Both the position numbers and the translations under genes were made by a program. The notes under the pieces were generated by a model. That model had not been told where the DNA came from. It did not search any database and saw only the letters and a list, made by a program, of their open reading frames with translations. Positions 34,438-41,718 of a stretch of 64,000 nucleotides of DNA are shown here, piece by piece. The stretch is taken from positions 124,001 to 188,000 of the forward strand of contig NZ_JACCHP010000012.1 of assembly GCF_016031625.1 (NCBI RefSeq), read 5' to 3'. Numbering within the stretch: position 1 is the stretch's first letter; every line of letters begins with the position of its first letter. Origin of the DNA: Bradyrhizobium agreste. Lineage in GTDB: Bacteria > Pseudomonadota > Alphaproteobacteria > Rhizobiales > Xanthobacteraceae.

Positions 34438-35823
34438 CTACGGTTGGTGGTCAGGCAGCAACATCGATGCGGCGATGAGGCCCCCTGCTGATCCGAAAGC
34501 GGCAACAAGCCAGGGCCACGCGTAACCGGCAGCCGTTCCTTCGTCCGATAGCATCGCACCGAGCATTGCGATGCCAAGCGCAAATCCGGCCTGCCTCATG
34601 ACCACGGTGACGGCCGAGGCCATACCCGTTTGGGCCGGAGGCACCAATGCAACGACGGCGCCCGACAGTTGCGGATGCGCGAGGACTGCGCCAATTCCGG
34701 TCAGCAGCATTCCCGTTGCCGCCGCAGCGAGAACGACTTGCGCGTTCGGGAGCCAGCCGCTCGCCGCCAGGACCAGAATGAGATCGCCTGCCAGCAGTGC
34801 TAGCATCGCCGTCGCGAACATCCGGCGCCAGCCCCAGCGTGTTGCGAGGCGAGCACCATAGGGCGGCAGCAGGAGCATCGGCAACGTCGCGAACAGCATT
34901 GCGAAGCCAACGGACGGGCCTGCCCAGCCGAACGCGGCGCTCAGGAACGGCGGCAGATAGACGAGAACCGCCCAGTATCCAACGGAAACAGCAATCAGCA
35001 GTGAGGAAACGCCGACCATGACCGGCCGCATGAACACAGCGGAGTCGAAGATCGGCACGGGCCGGCGTCGCTGCTGCATCACGAAGATGACGAGCAGACA
35101 CGCGCTCAGCCCGAGGCCCGCTGCAATCCGGGCCGGCATCGCACTTCCCGTCAACAGGCTCTCGATCGCAACACCAAGCGCAGACGTGAGAAGCACGACG
35201 CCGCTCCAGTCCAGCGGCCGGCCGGCAGGATCACGCGACTCTGCGACCAGCCGCGGAACGGCCAGAAGCGTGAGCAGACAAAGCGGGATATTGGCCAGGA
35301 AGATCCAGCGCCATCCGAACCAGGCCGAGACAAGTCCCCCGAGCGCTGGTCCGAGCGCCATGGCGGTGCCTGAGAGCACGCCCATGAACGCAAAGGCGCG
35401 GGCGCGCTCGTCAGGCCGGGCATAGGCACTCGCGAGCAGCGCAATGCCTCCCGTGATCACGAACGCCGCGCCAAGGCCTTGAACTGCACGCGCGGCCCAC
35501 AGCATTGGACCGCCTGCCGCAAGGCCACAAACGATCGATCCAAGCAGGAATACGACGTTGCCGCCAAGCAGAGCGCGTCGGCGTCCATACCTGTCGGCCA
35601 GCGCGCCGGCCGCGAGCAGACCACCGGTAAATGCCAGACTATAGGCATCCATCACCCAGGCATAGGCGGCGCCGCCGAAACCGAGTTCGGCGGCCATGGC
35701 CGGCATCGCGACAACAACCGCGGTCACGTCAAATTGCGTCAAAAAGGCCGCCATGCCGAGCACCATCGCCGGCAGGTCGTGCCAGCTTCTTCTCGGCCGC
35801 ATATGGAGTTCGGGCGTGATCAT
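34438..35823 (-). CDS. MFS drug/solute exporter, DHA2 (EmrB/QacA-like), 461 aa
   Basis: The ATG at 35823 with GGGA upstream is used; the frame extends 32 codons further without membrane character. About 14 hydrophobic segments can be counted. Motif A is seen as GALADRYGRRRALLGG, the early loop holds MPAMAAELGFGG and YAWVMDAYSLAFTG, and motif C-like GLGAAFVITGGIALL follows. Such proteins export drugs or aromatic compounds by proton antiport. It is divergently transcribed from a LysR-type regulator 105 nt away, which probably controls it. Confidence 0.93.
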   Translation of the reverse strand: MITPELHMRPRRSWHDLPAMVLGMAAFLTQFDVTAVVVAMPAMAAELGFGGAAYAWVMDAYSLAFTGGLLAAGALADRYGRRRALLGGNVVFLLGSIVCGLAAGGPMLWAARAVQGLGAAFVITGGIALLASAYARPDERARAFAFMGVLSGTAMALGPALGGLVSAWFGWRWIFLANIPLCLLTLLAVPRLVAESRDPAGRPLDWSGVVLLTSALGVAIESLLTGSAMPARIAAGLGLSACLLVIFVMQQRRRPVPIFDSAVFMRPVMVGVSSLLIAVSVGYWAVLVYLPPFLSAAFGWAGPSVGFAMLFATLPMLLLPPYGARLATRWGWRRMFATAMLALLAGDLILVLAASGWLPNAQVVLAAAATGMLLTGIGAVLAHPQLSGAVVALVPPAQTGMASAVTVVMRQAGFALGIAMLGAMLSDEGTAAGYAWPWLVAAFGSAGGLIAASMLLPDHQP

Positions 35824-35928
35824 CGTTGTCCCGTCGTGAAAGCGTCTGGTACCGGTATGCATGCGAGGGCAAGCCCTGCGCCAATGCGATGTCTTCACAT
35901 CGGCATGAAAATATTTCATGATGATGCA

Positions 35929-36849
35929 ATGCGCTCATTTCCTCCTTTCGACGGGCTGATTGCATTCGAGGCAGCCTTGAGACATGCGAGCGTCACGCGC
36001 GCCTCCGCGGAGCTCGGGCTCACACAGAGCGCGGTCAGTCATCGGCTCCGCAAGCTCGAGGACTTCGTCGGCACACCCCTCCTCATTCGGCAGCCGAGTG
36101 GCTTGTGTGCCACGCCCGCCGGTATTGCCCTCTCGAACGAGTTGGCCGGTTTGCTCGACAGGATGGCGGATTTTCGTGCGCTTTGTCGCGCCGCCGCTCC
36201 GCCACCGGCCTTGAAAGTCGGCGTCGGTGCAGCGCTTGCCGACTATTGGCTCGTGCGCCGCCTGCCCGATTTTGCGCAGACGCATCCCGGCATACCGGTT
36301 GAGCTGGCCGTACGTGAAGCCGACACACACGCGAGGTCGGCCGATCTCGACGTCGCGGTGCTGTGGCAACCAGTAGCGGGCTTGAGGCCGACGTCCACGC
36401 AGCGCTTGCTATGTCGTGAGCATGTTTACCCCGTCTGCCACCCGCGCCTTTTGCCTGGCCAGCGACCACTGACCGACGTGACGCGCCTCAAATCGCTGCC
36501 GCTCCTGCACAAGGGCCGGACCGGCGAAGACCGCGGGGTCGAGTGGTCATGGATCACCTGGTTCGAACGATTGGGCCTCGGCCGCCCGCCACCCGCCGAG
36601 ATACGCTTTGCAACGATAGCTACCGCCATTGCCGCCGCCCTGGCCGGCAACGGGATCGTGCTCGCGCGTTCGCTGCTGGTCCAGGATGCCCTCAAGGACG
36701 GCAGGCTGGTGCGGGTGCTTCCGCAATCGTGGGACTTGCCGTCGAGCAAGGCTCAAATCGTGCGCTGGCCCGCGGCAATGGCCAAAGATCCCCGCGTGAA
36801 GGCGTTTGTCCGCTGGATATTGCAAATTCCGAAGACCCCAAGTGATTGA
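35929..36849 (+). CDS. LysR-type transcriptional regulator, 306 aa
   Basis: Starts at ATG 35929, where the family N-terminus RSFPPFDGLIAFEAALRHAS begins; an ATG 24 nt earlier is an alternative and neither has a clear ribosome site. The winged HTH is VTRASAELGLTQSAVSHRLR (helix-turn-helix near residues 19-40). Residues about 90-300 are the co-inducer domain. The layout is GcvA-like. Divergent from the MFS exporter, so autoregulation and control of that gene from the 105-nt gap are likely. Confidence 0.93.
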   Translation: MRSFPPFDGLIAFEAALRHASVTRASAELGLTQSAVSHRLRKLEDFVGTPLLIRQPSGLCATPAGIALSNELAGLLDRMADFRALCRAAAPPPALKVGVGAALADYWLVRRLPDFAQTHPGIPVELAVREADTHARSADLDVAVLWQPVAGLRPTSTQRLLCREHVYPVCHPRLLPGQRPLTDVTRLKSLPLLHKGRTGEDRGVEWSWITWFERLGLGRPPPAEIRFATIATAIAAALAGNGIVLARSLLVQDALKDGRLVRVLPQSWDLPSSKAQIVRWPAAMAKDPRVKAFVRWILQIPKTPSD

Positions 36850-36870
36850 GTCCTACGCCGCAGCGGATGA

Positions 36871-36890
36871 GCCGGGAACCTTTTCCCGGC
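36871..36890 (+). terminator. Hairpin after the LysR gene
   Basis: GCCGGGAA/TTCCCGGC with a CCTT loop, 22 nt after the stop. There is no T-run behind it, so it is only a candidate terminator. Confidence 0.45.
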
Positions 36891-36990
36891 TGCCGCGTTG
36901 GGGCTCGTGGCATTGAGATGCAGCGACAGGTGTATGGGCCCCGGCACGCGAGCGCGTGTGCTGGGGTCGTCTCTTGCGTGAGGCAGGGCG

Positions 36991-37263
36991 ATGGGCGACG
37001 TGGTCGGGGATTCCAAGGTCGATTTCGGCGCGCCTGCGGTGCTGCATAAATGGCCATCATTGGCCAATCGGCGCCAGCCTGACCGGGAGCCCTACCAGGT
37101 GATCGAAGGCACGCTCGACGATTGCATCTCGGCTTTCATGCAGAAGCCGGCGACCACCCGGCACCTCTACGAGATCAGGACCGTAGCGCAGCCGCCGCTC
37201 GTCACCGAAATCCTCTCTCCCGAACACGTCGTCGAGCTGTCGCGCCTGAGAGAATTTCTCTGA
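36991..37263 (+). CDS. Conserved small hypothetical protein, 90 aa
   Basis: GAGG lies 7 nt before the ATG. The sequence shows PDREPYQVIEGTLDDCISAF and QKPATTRHLYEIRTVAQPPL, a soluble alpha/beta-like small protein. Similar short proteins occur in rhizobia, without known function, as far as I can recall. It is followed after 84 nt by another small gene on the same strand. Confidence 0.6.
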   Translation: MGDVVGDSKVDFGAPAVLHKWPSLANRRQPDREPYQVIEGTLDDCISAFMQKPATTRHLYEIRTVAQPPLVTEILSPEHVVELSRLREFL

Positions 37264-37347
37264 CGGCGTTCACAAGCGCGCGAGCAGGAACCTTCTTCCG
37301 AGTTTTCCCGTTGTCAGAGATCGGAAGTCAAGTGGTGAGCGCCTCAC

Positions 37348-37653
37348 ATGTTTGAAGCTGGCGTAACATCTCCCGTCGTGCCTTATGGCGCAGACCAGAC
37401 CCTGTTCGTCGTGGTCGATCGCCGCGACGAGGCGACCGAAATCCGCATCGAGCGAAGCGATCTCGAAGCCACCATCGGCGAACTCGTCGCCGGTTGCTTC
37501 AGCGATCCGATTCAGGTGATTTCGTTCAACACCCTCGAGCACTGGATGAAAGACATCTCGACCGACGTCGCCGGCGAGATCAAGGCGCGCTGCGATATCG
37601 ATGGGATAGAGCTCCCCGATTACCTCAGCGACTTCGTCGAGAGCCACAGCTGA
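37348..37653 (+). CDS. Small hypothetical protein, 101 aa
   Basis: An acidic soluble protein: VPYGADQTLFVVVDRRDEAT, then ERSDLEATIGELVAGCFSDP and STDVAGEIKARCDIDGIELP. Codon use fits the genome. No signal or membrane segment and no family recognised. It might form a unit with the upstream small gene. Confidence 0.6.
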   Translation: MFEAGVTSPVVPYGADQTLFVVVDRRDEATEIRIERSDLEATIGELVAGCFSDPIQVISFNTLEHWMKDISTDVAGEIKARCDIDGIELPDYLSDFVESHS

Positions 37654-37722
37654 GCGGGCGTCGCATCCATTGCGCAGACAGGAAAACGAGAGCGGACGCG
37701 CTTGCCGCATGGTTCGCGAGAG

Positions 37723-37878
37723 CTAGTTGCGGCGGTGCTTGCCGGCGATGACCTCGATCTCGCGGCGGCGTTCGCCCGCGAAGGTCAGCAGCTTTTCGAT
37801 CGTCAGCGCATCGGTGATCCGTTTGGCGAGCCGCTCGGCGCGCGCAGCCTGATCTTCGAGATGCTGGATCGTGTTCAA
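37723..37878 (-). CDS. Small helical protein with TTG start, 51 aa
   Basis: On the minus strand from TTG 37878, with GGGGGAGG 6 nt upstream, to TAG at 37723. The protein NTIQHLEDQAARAERLAKRI and TDALTIEKLLTFAGERRREI is one charged amphipathic helix ending HRRN. It is of a type I recall as widespread in Bradyrhizobium, in which start-codon use varies. Function unknown. Confidence 0.7.
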   Translation of the reverse strand: MNTIQHLEDQAARAERLAKRITDALTIEKLLTFAGERRREIEVIAGKHRRN

Positions 37879-37981
37879 GCGTCGCCTCCCCCAAAGCCCT
37901 GAATTGTGCAGACCGCCATGGTGCTCGAAAAGCCGCTAACAGCCGGTTAAGCGCGCCGCATCGGTCGCAACGCGTGGCGCC

Positions 37982-38500
37982 CTATCGCACGATCTCGAGC
38001 CTGACATTGGTGATGCCCTTGTCGACCATGCCGAGCGCCTCGGCGGCCGAAGGCGAGATGTCGACCACGCGGCCGCGCACGAAGGGCCCGCGATCGTTGA
38101 CCCGGACCGTGACGAACCGGCCCGAGGAGGTCTCGGTGACGCGCAGCTTGGTGCCGAACGGCAGGGTGGGATGCGCCGCGGTCAATTCGTTCTTGTCGAA
38201 CTTCTCGCCGCTCGCGGTCTCCGTATCCGAATAGAAGCTGGCGAGGCCGTGCGAAGATGTCTGCCTGGTCTCACCCTCGGAGCTGCGCACCCGGCTGATC
38301 GGCCGTGGATGCAGCGCCGCCACCCGATGCGGCCGCTCCACCGCGGCTTGCCGGGTTGTTCCGGCGAGATCGGCTTTCTGACGGCCAACCGGCGATTGCG
38401 CGCAGGCAGCGAGCGACGCGGCGCCCAGGACCGCGAGCAATAACCGGCTCGAGCTCGCCAGCGACATCCGGGCAGTTCCGGCACTTGCAATGCGAGACAT
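37982..38500 (-). CDS. rlpA: RlpA-family septal lipoprotein, 172 aa
   Basis: The ATG at 38500 follows GGAGGG. The N-terminus has a lipobox SLAAC, so it is an outer- or inner-membrane lipoprotein. Residues about 80-172 are the double-psi barrel: GLASFYSDTETASGEKFDKN, ELTAAHPTLPFGTKLRVTE and VRVNDRGPFVRGRVVDISPS. RlpA cleaves denuded glycan strands at the septum in some bacteria. No SPOR domain follows, as with the relative at 22337-22651, and it lacks genes for division nearby. Confidence 0.87.
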   Translation of the reverse strand: MSRIASAGTARMSLASSSRLLLAVLGAASLAACAQSPVGRQKADLAGTTRQAAVERPHRVAALHPRPISRVRSSEGETRQTSSHGLASFYSDTETASGEKFDKNELTAAHPTLPFGTKLRVTETSSGRFVTVRVNDRGPFVRGRVVDISPSAAEALGMVDKGITNVRLEIVR

Positions 38501-38652
38501 GATGCGCCCTCCGAACAACCCCGAGTTTCGGTGGGCAATGAGGGCAGAACCTTGTCGGAACAAAAGCGGCTCTGGGGCCGCGGCCGTTTCGCGCCAGCTG
38601 TGACGATTCCACCACACTGACGTGTTCTGAATCGGGACAGATCGAGGAACGA

Positions 38653-38817
38653 TCAGCCCGATACGACCCGCAAGCCGGTCGGGCGAACGTCCGGCCGAGC
38701 TTCACCGGCCTCGCTATCCCTCCTCACGAGCCGCATCAGCTCGCGCCGATAGAGCCGTCGCCAGCCCGTTTTCAGGCTGGCGAGAAAGTCGAGCTCCAAT
38801 TGCGTCAGTGTGCACAT
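38653..38817 (-). CDS. Possible small protein, 54 aa
   Basis: An open frame from ATG 38817 to TGA at 38653, 29 nt after the stop of the DUF1501 gene on the same strand. It reads CTLTQLELDFLASLKTGWRR and LYRRELMRLVRRDSEAGE, a basic helical protein with high G+C at third codon positions, as in real genes here. The ribosome site is weak. It is unrecognised. Confidence 0.4.
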   Translation of the reverse strand: MCTLTQLELDFLASLKTGWRRLYRRELMRLVRRDSEAGEARPDVRPTGLRVVSG

Positions 38818-38846
38818 CAACCCGATCCGGTTGCGAGAGGCCGCCG

Positions 38847-40097
38847 TCAGCCGACGAGGCCTCCCACCGGTTTGATTTCGGCGCTATCAGGGAAGACCGT
38901 ATCGGCGAGGATCTTCTCCTCGATGCGCAGATGATCCCTGAGCAGGCCCTTCAGCACGGCACGCAAATCCGTGGTCGGCTTGAGATCGCGGTCGTCGAGC
39001 AGTTGCGCCGGCTTCAGGCCCGGCCAGTCCGCGATCACACGGCCGCCGGCGAGCCCGCCGCCGATGAGGAAGGCGACCGTGCCGGTGCCGTGGTCTGTCC
39101 CCTGCGTGCCGTTGATGCGCGCGGTGCGGCCGAACTCGGTGACCACGGCGACCACCGTCTCGTGCCACACCTCGCCCATGTTGCTTTCAATCGCCGCGAA
39201 CGCGCCGTCGAGCGCGCCGAGCAGATTGTAGAGCTGGCCCGACGCCGCGCCTTCGGCGATGTGCGTGTCCCAGCCGACGAAGCCCATCGCGCCGACGCGC
39301 GGGCCGTCTGGCTTGGCGAGATAGCGCGCGGCGGTGCCGGCGGCTTCAGTGAAATAGGCGCGCACGCGTGCAATGCCCGGCGGTGCCAGCGTCGGATCGT
39401 CCGACATCGGATCGCCCGTGCCCCTCGGACCGTCGAGCGAGGCGAGCTTCATGCGCGCCTGCAGCACGGTCGCGAGCTTGGGGTCGGTGTGCTGATAGAG
39501 GTCGAGCAGGCGGTTCTGTGTGTCCTCGCTCGCCGGCAGGATTCTTTGCGGCACCCATGTCATGACCGGCGCCGCGCCGCGCACCACCAGTGGCGTCACC
39601 GAGCCGATGCCGAGCGCGCGGCTGCCGCGCGGATCGACCCGGCCGCCGGATTCCATCGCCAGCAGCGCACGGTTGAGCCATCCCGAAGCGGTCGCACCGG
39701 GCCTGGTGAAGCCGCTCTCCAGCACGTCCTGGCCGTCGAAATGCGAGCGCTCGCGATAGGGCGTCGCCGCGGCATGAACGATCGCCGCCTTGCCGCTCTT
39801 GTAGAGCCGATGCAGGTTCGGCATCGCCGGATTGAGCGCGAAGAAGGAATCGAGCGGCAGCGCCGGCGGCTTGCCGTCGAGCAGCAGCGCGCGATCGCCG
39901 CGCAGGCCGATCCAGTCGGGATCGCCGACCGGCGCGACCGCGCCGAGGCCATCGAGCGCGCCGCGCAGGATGATGACGAGCAGGCGTGGATCGCGCCCTT
40001 CCGCGCGCGCGATCCGCGGCATCTGGCTCCAGGCGAACAGCGCCCCGGAGCCGGCCAGAAGCTCGCGCCGCGTGGGCAGGTGACGATGAAAGCCCAT
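38847..40097 (-). CDS. DUF1501 family protein, Tat-exported, 416 aa
   Basis: The ATG at 40097 follows AGAGGAGG. The N-terminus has TRRELLAGSGALFAWSQ, a twin-arginine-like signal. DUF1501 proteins have a fold related to the alkaline phosphatase/sulfatase class and typically occur next to DUF1800. Visible signatures are ILRGALDGLGAVAPVGDPDW, GWDTHIAEG and VVAVVTEFGRTARINGTQGT, then DHGTGTVAFLIGG. Biological role unknown. The partner DUF1800 gene starts upstream and ends 2 nt before this start. Confidence 0.9.
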   Translation of the reverse strand: MGFHRHLPTRRELLAGSGALFAWSQMPRIARAEGRDPRLLVIILRGALDGLGAVAPVGDPDWIGLRGDRALLLDGKPPALPLDSFFALNPAMPNLHRLYKSGKAAIVHAAATPYRERSHFDGQDVLESGFTRPGATASGWLNRALLAMESGGRVDPRGSRALGIGSVTPLVVRGAAPVMTWVPQRILPASEDTQNRLLDLYQHTDPKLATVLQARMKLASLDGPRGTGDPMSDDPTLAPPGIARVRAYFTEAAGTAARYLAKPDGPRVGAMGFVGWDTHIAEGAASGQLYNLLGALDGAFAAIESNMGEVWHETVVAVVTEFGRTARINGTQGTDHGTGTVAFLIGGGLAGGRVIADWPGLKPAQLLDDRDLKPTTDLRAVLKGLLRDHLRIEEKILADTVFPDSAEIKPVGGLVG

Positions 40098-40099
40098 GC

Positions 40100-41554
40100 T
40101 CACCTCCTCTGAAAATCCACCGACATGAACAGCAGCGCCAGCGCCTGCTGCCGGCTCTCGGCACGGCCGACCGCCTGCTTCACCTCGGGTGCGATCTGCG
40201 ATGCGAAGACGTCCTCGATGATCACTTGCGGATCGGCCATGCCAGTGATGTGCTCGGCAAAATTGTTGGCGACGTCGAGCCGCCGGCCGACCCCGTCGAT
40301 CCAGCTCGCCTCGTCGTCCGGATAGCCCTTCGGCGCGGACGGACGCCACAGCGGCTCGCCGAGCAATTGCTGGCCACCGGTGTAGAGGACGGGATCGACC
40401 TGGGTGATGCCGGTCGCGCGCACCATGCCGACGACCCATTCGCCGGGACGCTTGAGCTTTGATGGCGGTCCGCGCCATGCCTCGTCCGACGACACCATCG
40501 CGATTGCGACCTGCTTGAGGTCGCCCTCGGTGTCGCGAAAGGTCCTGGCCAGGTGCTCGACCAGCGCTGGCGGCGGCTCGTCGGCGACGAAGTGCCGCGC
40601 CAGCTTGGTCGCGACGTGGGTTGAGGTCGCCGGATGCGCGGCGAGGTCGCGCAGCACGGCGCGGCCCTGCTCGGCGTCCTCCTGCTCGTAGCGCTTGCCG
40701 AGCACGGTCTGGCCACCGGGCTCGTGCAGCCGCGGATTGAAGGTGAACTCGCCGCCATGCTGGGGATCGGCACCCGGCGGCACCAGCGTCCAGCCCGTCA
40801 TGACGTTGGCGAAGCTGATCACGTCGTCCTGGGTATAGCCGGTGCGCACACCGAGCGTGTGCAGCTCCATGATCTCGCGCGCGATGTTCTCGTTGAGGCC
40901 GCGGCTGCGATTGATGCCGGCGATCGAGTTCGCGCCCATCGATTCCAGATTGTCGAGATAGAACAGCATCGCCGGATGGCCTTCGACGGCAAGCAGGAGA
41001 TCGACGAAACGGCCGAGCGCGTTGGCGCGAACCGCCTCGCGCTCATAGGCGCCGGACATGCTCTGGATCTTGTTGGCGGAGATGCAGAAATGGTTGGACC
41101 AGAACCACACCAGCCGCTCGGCAAAACCGATCTCGGCCGCGAGCGCGGCTTCCGTGCGCAGCTTCGCTTCCTGCAAATACATCGGGCGCCCGGGATCGGG
41201 CACGGCGTCGGCCGCCTGCCTGGCCGCCGTCTCGGCGGCGTCCTTGTCCTGGACTTGACCTTGCGCCTGGTCTTCCGACATCGCCGGCGCGGCGGCCGCC
41301 ATCTGCTGCTTCTTTGCCTGCTGCTGCGCCTGCTTGACCCGCGCCGTCCGGCGCGCATTGGCGTCGGCAACGGTGCGGAAGGCCTTGGCGCTGCTGGGAA
41401 GGCTCGCGGCCTCGGCCAGCGCGAGCGGCCGGTCGAGCTCCGCAATCAACGCGCCGCGCGGGTCCGAGCCCATTGCGGCGATCGATCCCGGCCTCGGCCC
41501 CATGCCGAAGCGCTGCAGCGCCAGCACGGCTTCGGCCTTCGCGGAATTGCTCAT
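40100..41554 (-). CDS. DUF1800 family protein, 484 aa
   Basis: ATG 41554 begins the family (ALQRFGMGPRPGSIAAMGSD); a longer frame upstream lacks similarity. There are typical DUF1800 segments LVWFWSNHFCIS, LFYLDNLESMGANSIAGINR, NENIAREIMELHTLGVRTGY and YTQDDVISFANVMTGWTLVP. DUF1800 and DUF1501 proteins are conserved partners in many bacteria; roles are unproven. A Gln/Lys/Ala-rich charged loop (VKQAQQQAKKQQMAAA) is at residues about 80-125. The DUF1501 gene follows 2 nt after the stop. Confidence 0.9.
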   Translation of the reverse strand: MSNSAKAEAVLALQRFGMGPRPGSIAAMGSDPRGALIAELDRPLALAEAASLPSSAKAFRTVADANARRTARVKQAQQQAKKQQMAAAAPAMSEDQAQGQVQDKDAAETAARQAADAVPDPGRPMYLQEAKLRTEAALAAEIGFAERLVWFWSNHFCISANKIQSMSGAYEREAVRANALGRFVDLLLAVEGHPAMLFYLDNLESMGANSIAGINRSRGLNENIAREIMELHTLGVRTGYTQDDVISFANVMTGWTLVPPGADPQHGGEFTFNPRLHEPGGQTVLGKRYEQEDAEQGRAVLRDLAAHPATSTHVATKLARHFVADEPPPALVEHLARTFRDTEGDLKQVAIAMVSSDEAWRGPPSKLKRPGEWVVGMVRATGITQVDPVLYTGGQQLLGEPLWRPSAPKGYPDDEASWIDGVGRRLDVANNFAEHITGMADPQVIIEDVFASQIAPEVKQAVGRAESRQQALALLFMSVDFQRR

Positions 41555-41611
41555 GGCGACCCCATTCTCTGGAGCCTGCACGACACCGCGCCGTACGAGG
41601 CTACGAACCGT

Positions 41612-41628
41612 AATGCTACATAACGTAG
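41612..41628. promoter_or_regulatory. Palindrome TGCTAC-ATAAC-GTAGCA upstream of DUF1800
   Basis: Six-base arms TGCTAC/GTAGCA around ATAAC, 58 nt upstream of the DUF1800 start. It contains the TACA/GTA elements common to BlaI-type operators, so BlaI control of the DUF1800-DUF1501 pair is conceivable. Confidence 0.35.
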
Positions 41629-41718
41629 CAGCCAGAATACACCTCGGCAAGCGGAGATTGCAACGTCCCCGTTCCTATCGCGAGCCGCCCATCCCAGGCG
41701 GCAGGCGGCGTCGCGCTC

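Noticed and set aside
31494..34583. A 1029-residue minus-strand frame across the BVMO fusion
   Set aside because: It is the mirror of the BVMO/hydrolase gene, which has strong domain motifs. The minus product is low complexity and Arg/Asp-rich.
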